Position numbers and translations under genes: made by a program. From Acetobacterium wieringae (GTDB taxonomy: Bacteria; Bacillota; Clostridia; Eubacteriales; Eubacteriaceae), in assembly GCF_001766835.1 (NCBI RefSeq), contig NZ_LKEU01000013.1:1-64000 (forward strand): a stretch of 64,000 nucleotides of DNA. Direction: 5' to 3'. Below, in pieces: positions 34,579 through 42,124 of this stretch; the stretch's first letter is position 1, and every line of letters begins with the position of its first letter. The notes under the pieces were generated by a model. It was not told the DNA's origin. It did not search any database and saw nothing but the letters and a program-made list of their open reading frames with translations.

Positions 34579-35322
34579 TTACAAAACAGAGTGTTCAACC
34601 CGGTTTCTGCCATATGCTTTGGCCTGGTACAAAGCGTCATCTGTTTGTTTGAAATAGTGATCAAAGTTTTTAATGCAATCCCCGGTTATCAATGAAACTC
34701 CCAGACTGGTGGTAATGGTTATCTCCCACTGTGTGGAAGGGTAGGTCTCGATGGCAATCTGGGCGCGGATCATTTCCGCTAGATTTAATGCCTGTTCCAG
34801 GCTTACCATCGGTCCGGCCACAAGAAATTCTTCGCCACCCCATCGCGAGACGGTGAAACTATCAGGCACCGCATTCTCAATCATTTGGGCGATGTGAATC
34901 AAAACCTGGTCACCCACCAGATGGCCATATTGATCATTGATTTGTTTGAAAAAATCAATATCTAAAAGCAGTAAAGCGATTTTACTGGTATTCTGCTTTA
35001 GTGCCAGAATCCAGCAGAGAGAAATCAACCAAAGGCTTAAATGGAGAACGAAATAACTGGCGTCGATCCATGCTTCTTGCGCGGTTGACTGCAGTAGACC
35101 TTTCAGATCAAACAAGAGGATAATAAACGGTTCAATAATGAGCATCCCAAAAAAGAAGTAGCTGATGCGCTTGATGTTAATTTGGTTGGTATTTAGTTGA
35201 ATCAATGAAATGGTTGATTCTGGCGGCGCTGGCTCAGTCGATAAGAGCGCTTCGTTTTTAATTGGTATCCTCACGATATTAAATAATAGTCTTTTATTAT
35301 GCACTATAAATGGAAAAATCAA
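34579..35322 (-). CDS. Membrane GGDEF protein with a shortened catalytic domain
   Basis: The 247-aa frame has two membrane segments (about residues 52-72 and 88-107) followed almost at once by IALLLLDIDFFKQINDQYG, GGEEF and the usual GGDEF ending (ALYQAKAYGRNRVEH). The first ~30-40 residues of a normal GGDEF domain, including the D-x-L-T-x-L-x-N-R segment, are missing between the membrane and this point. The region before GGEEF (VPDSFTVSRW) lacks the RxxD inhibitory site. It may be an inactive remnant or an atypical cyclase. The start is not supported by a clear ribosome binding site; a GTGAGG near 35275 might belong to a shorter protein. Confidence 0.7.
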   Translation of the reverse strand: MIFPFIVHNKRLLFNIVRIPIKNEALLSTEPAPPESTISLIQLNTNQINIKRISYFFFGMLIIEPFIILLFDLKGLLQSTAQEAWIDASYFVLHLSLWLISLCWILALKQNTSKIALLLLDIDFFKQINDQYGHLVGDQVLIHIAQMIENAVPDSFTVSRWGGEEFLVAGPMVSLEQALNLAEMIRAQIAIETYPSTQWEITITTSLGVSLITGDCIKNFDHYFKQTDDALYQAKAYGRNRVEHSVL

Positions 35323-35655
35323 ACTATTTTAAATTAGTCAGTTGTGATTGTTTTATCTGCCTAGATACCAGCACCATTGATATGCTGAAACGGACATGAA
35401 TGAGAATCAGCCCACGACAACCCGATCATTCTTTTGATACTATCATATTGTGTTCTGGCCCAGTTTCTTCAGATCATACGTTTAAGCAACAATTGATTGC
35501 AACTTATTCAATCATGGCTCCCGTGGTTAAAATGTTACTTTACATACCCGATGTTAAACACCTAAAACACCCCTGGCCGATAATCAGCCAGGGGTGTTTT
35601 TACCGTACGGGGATAGCTCAATGTAATGATACAGATAACAGATTGTTAATCTACA
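35323..35655. other. Intergenic region carrying only a terminator
   Basis: No gene with a ribosome binding site is seen. The notable element is the terminator-like hairpin at 35560-35602, annotated separately. Confidence 0.5.
35560..35602. terminator. Terminator of the gene remnant (duplicate of 33640-33680)
   Basis: ACACCCCTGGC (35567-35577) and GCCAGGGGTGT (35587-35597) with the same CGATAATC-type loop as the hairpin at 33640, flanked by A's and T's on both sides, so it can work in both directions. Confidence 0.8.
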
Positions 35656-35780
35656 TCACGCCAGGACATTTACACGTGTCTGACTTGAATTATGATTGTT
35701 CTGGAATTGCTTAAATAAAGCCAGCGATGACGCGCTGGTTTGAGTGTTGTCACTTAATGTGCTTTCACCGAGAATAAGAC
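35656..35780 (-). pseudogene. C-terminal remnant of a paralogue of the 192-aa protein
   Basis: Reverse-strand frame ends LALFKQFQNNHNSSQTRV then NVLA, closely matching the end of the intact gene at 33708 (LLSLFQQYQNNQNTSQASV then NVLA), and the preceding TLSDNTQTSASS matches ESSQSTQTNQS. Further upstream the similarity disappears and cysK begins. The same duplicated terminator follows. Only about 40 codons remain, so this is a gene relic. Confidence 0.7.
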
Positions 35781-35833
35781 TTTTTATAATGCTGAGTTTT
35801 AGAAAACCGTTTATAAAAACAGATTTATAAATG

Positions 35834-36739
35834 CTACAGTTTAAACAAATCGGTACTGAGGTATTTTTCGCCGCGATCCGGGAAGATGACCACAATCAGG
35901 CCGGAATCGATTTTTTTGGCCACCTCAGTGGCGGCATACATGGCGGCGCCACTGCTCATACCCACAAAAATTCCTTCTTTTTTAACAATATGACGGGCAA
36001 AATCAAAGGCAATTTCCGATTCAACCATGATGTGTTCATCGATGACATCAGGTTGATACAGAGCCGGAACAATGGCTTCTTCCATGTTTTTAAGGCCCTG
36101 GATATAATGACCAAGCACCGGTTGGGCTTCCACAATTTTCACCTCAGGGTTATGATGGCGCAGGCCCATGCCCACCCCCATAATGGTGCCGGAGGTGCCT
36201 AAGGAAGACACCAGGTGGGTCACTTTTCCTTCGGTCTGTGCCCAGATTTCTTCGGCGGTGGTGGAGTAGTGGGCCAGCTTATTATATTTATTACTGAACT
36301 GATCGGGATTAAAGTAGCGATCCGGGTACTTAGCAATCAGCTCCCGAACCTTGCGGATGGCCCCGTCGGTACCTTCGTTGGGGGAAGTCAGGGTGACAGT
36401 AGCCCCGAAGGCCTGGATCATTTTTCGGCGTTCGATGGAAACGGCTTCGCTCATGACGATTTCCAGCTGGTAGCCCTTGACAGCGGCGATCATCGCCAGA
36501 CCAATGCCGGTGTTGCCGCTGGTGGGCTCAATAATAATCTTATCTCTGGTTAAAATACCTTCGGCCTCGGCCTGTTCCACCATTTTTAAGGCAATCCGGT
36601 CCTTGATGCTGCCGGTGGGGTTAACACCCTCATACTTGGCCAGCATTTCCACCTGAGGGTTGGGATTTAAATGATTAATCCGGACCATCGGCGTATGGCC
36701 GATGGTTTCTAAAATATTATTATAAATGCGTGTTTTCAA
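35834..36739 (-). CDS. cysK: Cysteine synthase A (O-acetylserine sulfhydrylase)
   Basis: This PLP enzyme makes cysteine from O-acetylserine and sulfide. The PLP lysine is in PTGSIKDR, the asparagine loop is PTSGNTGIG, and the phosphate-binding loop is GTSGTIMGVG; GMSSGAAM lies near the end. The family usually begins right at KTRIYNNILETIGHTP, so a TTG start at 36739 with AGAAAGGA upstream is preferred; the frame extends to a GTG at 36772 with no such site. It is a single gene without cysE beside it. Sulfide could come from the AsrABC reductase encoded elsewhere in the window. Confidence 0.93.
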   Translation of the reverse strand: MKTRIYNNILETIGHTPMVRINHLNPNPQVEMLAKYEGVNPTGSIKDRIALKMVEQAEAEGILTRDKIIIEPTSGNTGIGLAMIAAVKGYQLEIVMSEAVSIERRKMIQAFGATVTLTSPNEGTDGAIRKVRELIAKYPDRYFNPDQFSNKYNKLAHYSTTAEEIWAQTEGKVTHLVSSLGTSGTIMGVGMGLRHHNPEVKIVEAQPVLGHYIQGLKNMEEAIVPALYQPDVIDEHIMVESEIAFDFARHIVKKEGIFVGMSSGAAMYAATEVAKKIDSGLIVVIFPDRGEKYLSTDLFKL

Positions 36740-36878
36740 TTTTTCATCCTTTCTGTAAGTAATCTCAGTCACGACTTATTATAGTATAAAATTAAGCAGA
36801 AAAACAATCATTTATAAAAAAAGCGATCAAGAATTGGTTAATCTGCCGAGCCGGTGGCAGCGACCGGATAGCGAAAAA

Positions 36879-36911
36879 AACCGCCGGGGTTTGTAATAAA
36901 ACCGGGCGGTT
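36879..36911 (-). terminator. Terminator of the small coiled-coil gene
   Basis: AACCGCCGGGGTTT and AAAACCGGGCGGTT pair (one mismatch) with a short loop; seven A's on the + strand give the T-run on the reverse strand. Confidence 0.75.
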
Positions 36912-37074
36912 AAGAGGTTACTATATCGATAAATCGCAGGGATTGCTTTCAAAAAACACGCATCCACTTATATGATTCGGCTATGTAGCTCTTTGATAGA
37001 GCTGTTGGGTAGTTAGGTTCCTTTCGATGGCAGTCACGGTTGTACCTCGGTTGCTCTTGCCCCGGGGTCAGCCC

Positions 37075-37305
37075 TTAGGCCTCACCACTGGTAATGGCCT
37101 CAGTACAGGCATCAATCTGACTTTTAAGCCGTTTGATTTCGGTGTCAAATTCTTCCATCTGCATCGAGATTTTGCTGCTGGAAACATGCATGCCGGATTG
37201 CTTAAAGATAAAGCTGCGTTCATTTTCAACATCCTGTAATTCTTCTTTAAGGTATGCCAACCGATTTTTTAATTCTTCGTTGGTTAATGTGGTAAAGTCT
37301 TCCAT
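37075..37305 (-). CDS. Small coiled-coil protein, unknown function
   Basis: This 76-aa protein is almost entirely helical and charged (NEELKNRLAYLKEELQDVE, then MQMEEFDTEIKRLKSQID), predicting a two-helix coiled coil. CAGGAGAAATAAA precedes the ATG at 37305. A terminator follows at 36879-36911. No domain is recognised. Confidence 0.7.
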   Translation of the reverse strand: MEDFTTLTNEELKNRLAYLKEELQDVENERSFIFKQSGMHVSSSKISMQMEEFDTEIKRLKSQIDACTEAITSGEA

Positions 37306-37659
37306 TTTATTTCTCCTGTTCATTGATTAGTTAAGGCCACTGCCAAAGCAATGACGGTGTTGAGTCAGTATAGCACGAACAGTTATTAAATGCAATTGAT
37401 TATTGGGTGATGGAATGGTGCGACCCGACTGTTCAGACAATGATTGGCAAGCAACTGGTAATCGATTAAACTGTAATCATATGGACAATTTAAGCATCTC
37501 TGTGGAGTAATGTTATCGGCGTGTGATGACGTTATTATTCCGGGTAAGAAGGCTTAATGACTTGGCTGCTCAGGCAGCAAATCCCACCCCCCCGAACATA
37601 AACTATTTCAGAAAGGAACAGGCTGATGCTTGCCGCAGTCAAGATCAGCCCGGTGAATT
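37306..37659. other. Intergenic region without a recognisable gene
   Basis: Divergent gap between the coiled-coil gene and the next GGDEF gene. No credible frame, hairpin or repeat was noticed; promoters for both genes are expected here but no strong match stands out. Confidence 0.5.
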
Positions 37660-38667
37660 ATGAATGAAACGATAAATAAAGAACTGATCCCGTTCCAGAA
37701 ACACTTTGACGCCTTTATCACCGCTTATTTAACCGAACGTGATCTAAACAAAACAGCAAGCTTGTTTGCCGAATCATTTCTTGGTTTTGGCACCGGTCTG
37801 GCAGAACGAACCTATACCAAGGCCGAAGCCATGCTGCTCTTTCAGCAGGATATTGAATCAGCTCCCAACCCGATTGCGGTTACCTTCCATCAGAAGCAAT
37901 TTCTGTTGCTGGATGCCGACAACGCCCTGGTGGCAGCGGAGCTTGATATGAAAACCGTGATTCTCGAACAGCGGGTCAAATTCAACAATTTACGGCTGCT
38001 GCTGGTGATGCATCGCAACCAAGACACGGTCGCTATCGTCGGGATGCACCTGTCCTTTCCCACCGATGTCCATGGCGATGAGGAGTCCTTTCCGTTAAAA
38101 GAGCTGGAAGAACGGGCCCACCTGCTCCAGGAAATGGTGGAAAAGCGCACCAAAAGTTTAAAGCAGGCCTATGACGAACTCAGCGATCTGATCAACCGCG
38201 ATCGTCTGACCAAGGTAGCCTCCCGTCACTATTTTGAGGAAGCCCTGCTAAACGAACAGCGGCGTTTTAAAAACTTTCAAAGAAATTACGCCCTGATTTT
38301 GTTGGATATCGATGACTTTAAACAGATTAATGACATGAACGGCCATTTAATTGGGGACGATATATTAAAAACAGTGGCCGCCACCATTTCAAATATTGCT
38401 AGAAAAACCGATGTTGTGGCCCGTTGGGGTGGCGATGAGTTTGTCATCCTATTGCCGGAAACCGGTGTTGACACCGCCTATGAGCTGGCTGAAGCGATGC
38501 GGCAGGCGGTAGAGAATGGGGATTATCCCATTACCCTGGCAATTACGTTAAGTATTGGTATTTCCGGTTCCCGGGCAGATGATCATGCCCGCAATGTTTT
38601 TAAATTGGTGGACGATGCCATGTATCGGGCCAAAAAAACCGGTAAGAATCAGATCGTGTGCGTATGA
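37660..38667 (+). CDS. Soluble diguanylate cyclase with NTF2/SnoaL-like N-terminal domain
   Basis: This 335-aa protein has no membrane segment. Residues about 10-145 look like a SnoaL/NTF2-fold domain (FDAFITAYLTERDLNKTASLF, here cited by its first part only: FDAFITAYLTER), followed by a coiled-coil linker (about 148-180, LEERAHLLQEMVEKRTKSL) and a GGDEF domain (about 182-335). The active site is RWGGDEF and the inhibitory site is RKTD. It should make c-di-GMP; the NTF2-like pocket may bind a small ligand. A terminator follows at 38684-38720. Confidence 0.85.
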   Translation: MNETINKELIPFQKHFDAFITAYLTERDLNKTASLFAESFLGFGTGLAERTYTKAEAMLLFQQDIESAPNPIAVTFHQKQFLLLDADNALVAAELDMKTVILEQRVKFNNLRLLLVMHRNQDTVAIVGMHLSFPTDVHGDEESFPLKELEERAHLLQEMVEKRTKSLKQAYDELSDLINRDRLTKVASRHYFEEALLNEQRRFKNFQRNYALILLDIDDFKQINDMNGHLIGDDILKTVAATISNIARKTDVVARWGGDEFVILLPETGVDTAYELAEAMRQAVENGDYPITLAITLSIGISGSRADDHARNVFKLVDDAMYRAKKTGKNQIVCV

Positions 38668-38683
38668 GCGTTTAATCAAACCT

Positions 38684-38722
38684 AAACAAACCCACTGGGA
38701 TTAATCCAGTGGGTTTGTTTGC
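38684..38722 (+). terminator. Terminator after the NTF2-GGDEF gene
   Basis: AAACAAACCCACTGG pairs perfectly with CCAGTGGGTTTGTTT (15 bp, 7-nt loop). Confidence 0.8.
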
Positions 38723-38885
38723 GGTGGGACCAGTCGCATTTTTAGTGGCGGATGGTGCGTTTTTAAATCGCCGTTCTGCGTATCCTCATGCATTTCGGGT
38801 ATAATAAAAATAGACATGGTCATCAGAGTGGGAAGCGTCACGCAGATCATAATGAGCGCCAATCGATACAGAAAGGGTGATCAAA

Positions 38886-39989
38886 ATGAATTCGGAACAG
38901 GAATCCAAAGCACCGATCTATTTAGGCGAATTCAGGGATGAACGGCTGGAACAGGAATTTTATCAGGCAGAAATCGTGGCTCATTTCAATTGGATTCGGC
39001 TGGGGATTCTGGCGGCGGCATTATTTTTTCTGGTACTGTTACTGCCGGTGTATGATCGGATTGTCGATCACCATGATTTTCGTATCGCTGCCAGTATGAT
39101 TGTGGTGGTGACTGTGGCGCTGTTCTTTTTATTTTTTAAGGTCTCATTCGCTACCGTAGGTACCTTGCTGAGCTACTGGTTTACCGGGTACGAAATTGCT
39201 GTTGGGCTGGCCCTGCTTTATCTGCTCACCAACCTGATGCCGGTGGCCCCACTGGTTCAGGTGCTCAGCTTGATTGTGATGATCCTGGTGGTTTTTCTGA
39301 TCAATAGTCGCTGGTTACTGGCTGTTTTTACCACGCTTTTGCTGGGTGTCAGTTATTTTGTGATGGTGGTGGTCGAAAGTGGCCTGAGTGCCGATGCCCG
39401 GGTCGCCGGTCTGGGGGTGTTGCTGATTATTGTCATCAGCAGTCTGGCGTCCTACCGCAGCAACACCTACAAGCGGTTTCATTATCTGAATCTGCTCGAG
39501 CTGATCCGGTTGGCTGAATTTGACGCCCTGACCGGGATCTATAATAAAGCAAAATTCAATAAGGATTACGACGGACTGACCGAACGGGCCCGACGCCAGC
39601 AGGGCCATTTATCGGTGGTGATGTTTGACATTGATAATTTTAAAGAAATTAATACACAGCACGGTCATTTGGTCGGCGATGCCATCTTATTAGAGCTGGC
39701 CAATTTCATTCAGTTGCATATTCGTAGCTCGGATATTTTTGTGCGTTGGGGTGGCGATAAATTTATTCTGACGTTTCCCGACATCCCCTTGCCCCTGGCG
39801 GCCGAAATCGCAGAAAAATTGCGAGTGCTCATTGGCGATCATGATTTTGCCCAAGTCGGCCACCTGTCCTGCAGTTTTGGGGTGGCCGCCTTTGAAGAAG
39901 GGGATCAACTGGACAGTCTCGTCCGTCGGGCCGACCAGCGTCTGGATACGGCCAAAACCCAGGGCAAAAATAGAGTTGTTCAGGGCTGA
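38886..39989 (+). CDS. Membrane GGDEF-like protein with degenerate GGDKF motif
   Basis: This 367-aa protein has about six membrane segments in residues 35-195 and a C-terminal GGDEF-type domain (about 205-365, starting EFDALTGIYNKAKF). The active-site loop reads RWGGDKF, with Lys in place of the conserved Glu, which should impair cyclase catalysis. The RxxD site (RSSD) before it is kept, so it may bind c-di-GMP as a receptor. The start at 38886 follows AAAGGG; an in-frame GTG at 38877 is less likely. A TATAAT box lies near 38801. It directly follows another GGDEF gene. Confidence 0.85.
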   Translation: MNSEQESKAPIYLGEFRDERLEQEFYQAEIVAHFNWIRLGILAAALFFLVLLLPVYDRIVDHHDFRIAASMIVVVTVALFFLFFKVSFATVGTLLSYWFTGYEIAVGLALLYLLTNLMPVAPLVQVLSLIVMILVVFLINSRWLLAVFTTLLLGVSYFVMVVVESGLSADARVAGLGVLLIIVISSLASYRSNTYKRFHYLNLLELIRLAEFDALTGIYNKAKFNKDYDGLTERARRQQGHLSVVMFDIDNFKEINTQHGHLVGDAILLELANFIQLHIRSSDIFVRWGGDKFILTFPDIPLPLAAEIAEKLRVLIGDHDFAQVGHLSCSFGVAAFEEGDQLDSLVRRADQRLDTAKTQGKNRVVQG

Positions 39990-40053
39990 ACCAGGCTATA
40001 TGGGGGTAGATCAGTCGAAATCTGTGGTTCTTGGATCAGCGGCCCCCCTGCCG

Positions 40054-40704
40054 CTACATCTTAAAAAGCGGCCCCTTGATCGCCACCCCAGCCACTGCGG
40101 CCAGTCGTTCGATGCCCTCCATGGCCAGGCTGACGGTGCTTTCTACGTGGATGAAATCAGTGGCGTTGCGGTCATAGAGAATATTGGCCTGAGCCGGGAA
40201 TTCATCATCGCCATCCCAGAACAGAAATTTGAGGGGAATGCTGTCAAACGACTTGACCAGTCCACCGGCATCAGAATGGGACAGTCGGGTGCCACCCAGG
40301 GTTTCGTAGGCCTGGGAAAGGGCCTCGGTCTGGCCGGAAAAAGTCATTGCCAGGGGCTCCAGAACATTTTTCTCAAAGGCCATGGCAAACGGGGAGGCCC
40401 CGGATAATTCCCGGAATGGCACCCATAAATCGGTACAACGGGCCTGGGGGGTAGAAAACCACAGAAAGGTATAAATATTTAATTGACTGATGATCTCCGC
40501 AGGCGAAAAATCGTCAAGATTGACAATAACGCCGGTTTTTAAATCCATCCCAAATTTTTTAGCAAACAGTTTCACCGTCAGATAGTCTTCTTCACACTGA
40601 AGTTCCGGCAGTTTGTCAAGCAGCTCCGGGATATGCATCCCCAGAATCTTTTGCCGCCAGGTCTCACAGGCCTTCAGGTAATTATTAGTGGTATCATTTA
40701 ACAT
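40054..40704 (-). CDS. DUF3786 protein
   Basis: This 216-aa protein fits the DUF3786 pattern: an N-terminal YLKACETWRQ segment, ILSQLNIYTF-type middle (here IISQLNIYTFLWF), VPFRELSGASPF, LGGTRLSHSDAG, and the strongly conserved LFWDGDDEFPAQANILYD (about residues 170-187). DUF3786 proteins are common in anaerobes near corrinoid or Fe-S methyltransferase genes, but have no established function. The ATG is preceded by AAAGGAG. Confidence 0.8.
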   Translation of the reverse strand: MLNDTTNNYLKACETWRQKILGMHIPELLDKLPELQCEEDYLTVKLFAKKFGMDLKTGVIVNLDDFSPAEIISQLNIYTFLWFSTPQARCTDLWVPFRELSGASPFAMAFEKNVLEPLAMTFSGQTEALSQAYETLGGTRLSHSDAGGLVKSFDSIPLKFLFWDGDDEFPAQANILYDRNATDFIHVESTVSLAMEGIERLAAVAGVAIKGPLFKM

Positions 40705-41022
40705 CGATGACTCCTTTTAAAATTTTCTCCATACCAGGGCTTAAGTGCTTTTGCCAGGGTACCAGCTTCAGTTTAACAGGATGGCGGGATTAACACAACC
40801 CAAAAGTATCGGATTTATTTTTGGCTATATCAGAGAATCACTGCAAAGTGAACCCTGAATAAATGGGCTGCAAAGCAAACTGACAAGTACATGGTCACAA
40901 AGCTGTTCTTTCTTTCTGAGAGGATGGCTTTGTTTTGACTCCCCGTGATAAGGATTGAATTTGACGGTTTTTTCAGTTAAACTAAGCAGGGACAAACACG
41001 AAACACAGATACAGGAGACAAA
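40705..41022. other. Intergenic region with the patatin gene promoter
   Basis: No gene is seen. TTGAAT (40955-40960) and TAAACT (40978-40983) with a 17-bp spacer form a likely promoter for the patatin-like gene, 40 bp before its start. Confidence 0.5.
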
Positions 41023-41928
41023 ATGGAAGAAAACAAGACAGCCAGCAAGACCATTAAAAGTAATATCAAGGATACCGCCCTGATCTTTGAAGGTGGGGGC
41101 ATGCGGGCCAGCTATACCGCCGGTTTTTTAAATACGTTGCTTAAAAATCAGCTTCACTTTGACTATGTGGCCGGAATCTCGGCGGGTTCCAGCCATTGCG
41201 TCAATTATTTATCCCGGGATCCGGAACGGGCCCGGCGTTCCTTTGTGGAAATTGCCCAGGATCCAAAGTTCGGTGGCTGGAAATCCTTTATAAAAGGTGA
41301 GGGTTTTTTCAGATCCTCTTATCTTTATGAAGAAACCTCCCTGCCGGGAGGAACCCTGCCACTGGATTTTGACACCTTTATGGCCAATCCGGCGCAGCTG
41401 CGGATTGGTTTGTTTGAGCGTCGCCTGGGCAAGGTGCTCTATTACCGCAAGGAAGACATCACCGCAATGGAAGACCTGATGAAAATTGTCCGGGGTTCGT
41501 CGTCCCTACCGATTTTTATGCCGCCTACCGATTACGATGGCCGCTCCTTTGTGGATGGCGGATTGGGCGGCGGGATTGCATTGGACATTGCCAAACAGGA
41601 CGGCTACCAGAAATTTTTTGTGGTGCTGACCCGGGAAAAGGGCTACCGGAAATCACCGCTTAAATTTAAACACGCAATCAGAGCCTACTATCGCAACTAT
41701 CCCAAGGTGGCCCAGGCCATGCTTAATCGTCACGTCATTTATAATAAAACGCTGGATGAGCTGGAAGCTCTGGAGCGCCAGGGCCGGGCCTTTCTGGTTT
41801 ACCCTGAGACCATGCCGGTATCAAACCGGGAGGTGAGTTTCGACAAACTGGCCGACAGCTACCAAAAGGGCTATGCTCAGGGCCAGCGGGATTTGCCCAA
41901 GTGGCTGCGCTTTCTGGGCATGGCCTGA
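41023..41928 (+). CDS. Patatin-like phospholipase
   Basis: This 301-aa protein has the oxyanion motif EGGGMRASYTAG (about residues 20-31), the nucleophile motif GISAGS (G-x-S-x-G, about 47-52) and the Asp of the Ser-Asp dyad in VDGGLGGG (about 177-184). Patatin-family enzymes hydrolyse acyl groups from lipids; this one resembles the YjjU-type bacterial group. No signal peptide is visible, so it is probably cytoplasmic or peripheral to the membrane. ACAGGAG lies before the ATG. It appears to be monocistronic. Confidence 0.9.
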   Translation: MEENKTASKTIKSNIKDTALIFEGGGMRASYTAGFLNTLLKNQLHFDYVAGISAGSSHCVNYLSRDPERARRSFVEIAQDPKFGGWKSFIKGEGFFRSSYLYEETSLPGGTLPLDFDTFMANPAQLRIGLFERRLGKVLYYRKEDITAMEDLMKIVRGSSSLPIFMPPTDYDGRSFVDGGLGGGIALDIAKQDGYQKFFVVLTREKGYRKSPLKFKHAIRAYYRNYPKVAQAMLNRHVIYNKTLDELEALERQGRAFLVYPETMPVSNREVSFDKLADSYQKGYAQGQRDLPKWLRFLGMA

Positions 41929-42124
41929 AAATTCCGCGCCTTTAAAACCTTGGGATTAACAGAAAAACTGACGGCCACCCTTGTTTTAAGGGCTTGATTG
42001 GGGTAAAATGAAATGACTGGGCCCGATGCCAATGACCGTGATTACAGGATAATTGCGAAACTGGGCGCAAAGCTCATGGCGGTTTTGCAATGAGCGATTT
42101 GATTACCACAAAGGAGTTTAAACC

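Noticed and set aside
42040-42124. Possible c-di-GMP riboswitch before the PDC-GGDEF gene (GCGCAAAGC motif)
   Set aside because: Only a fragment resembles the GEMM core; the second conserved helix and the GNRA-type loop are not found.
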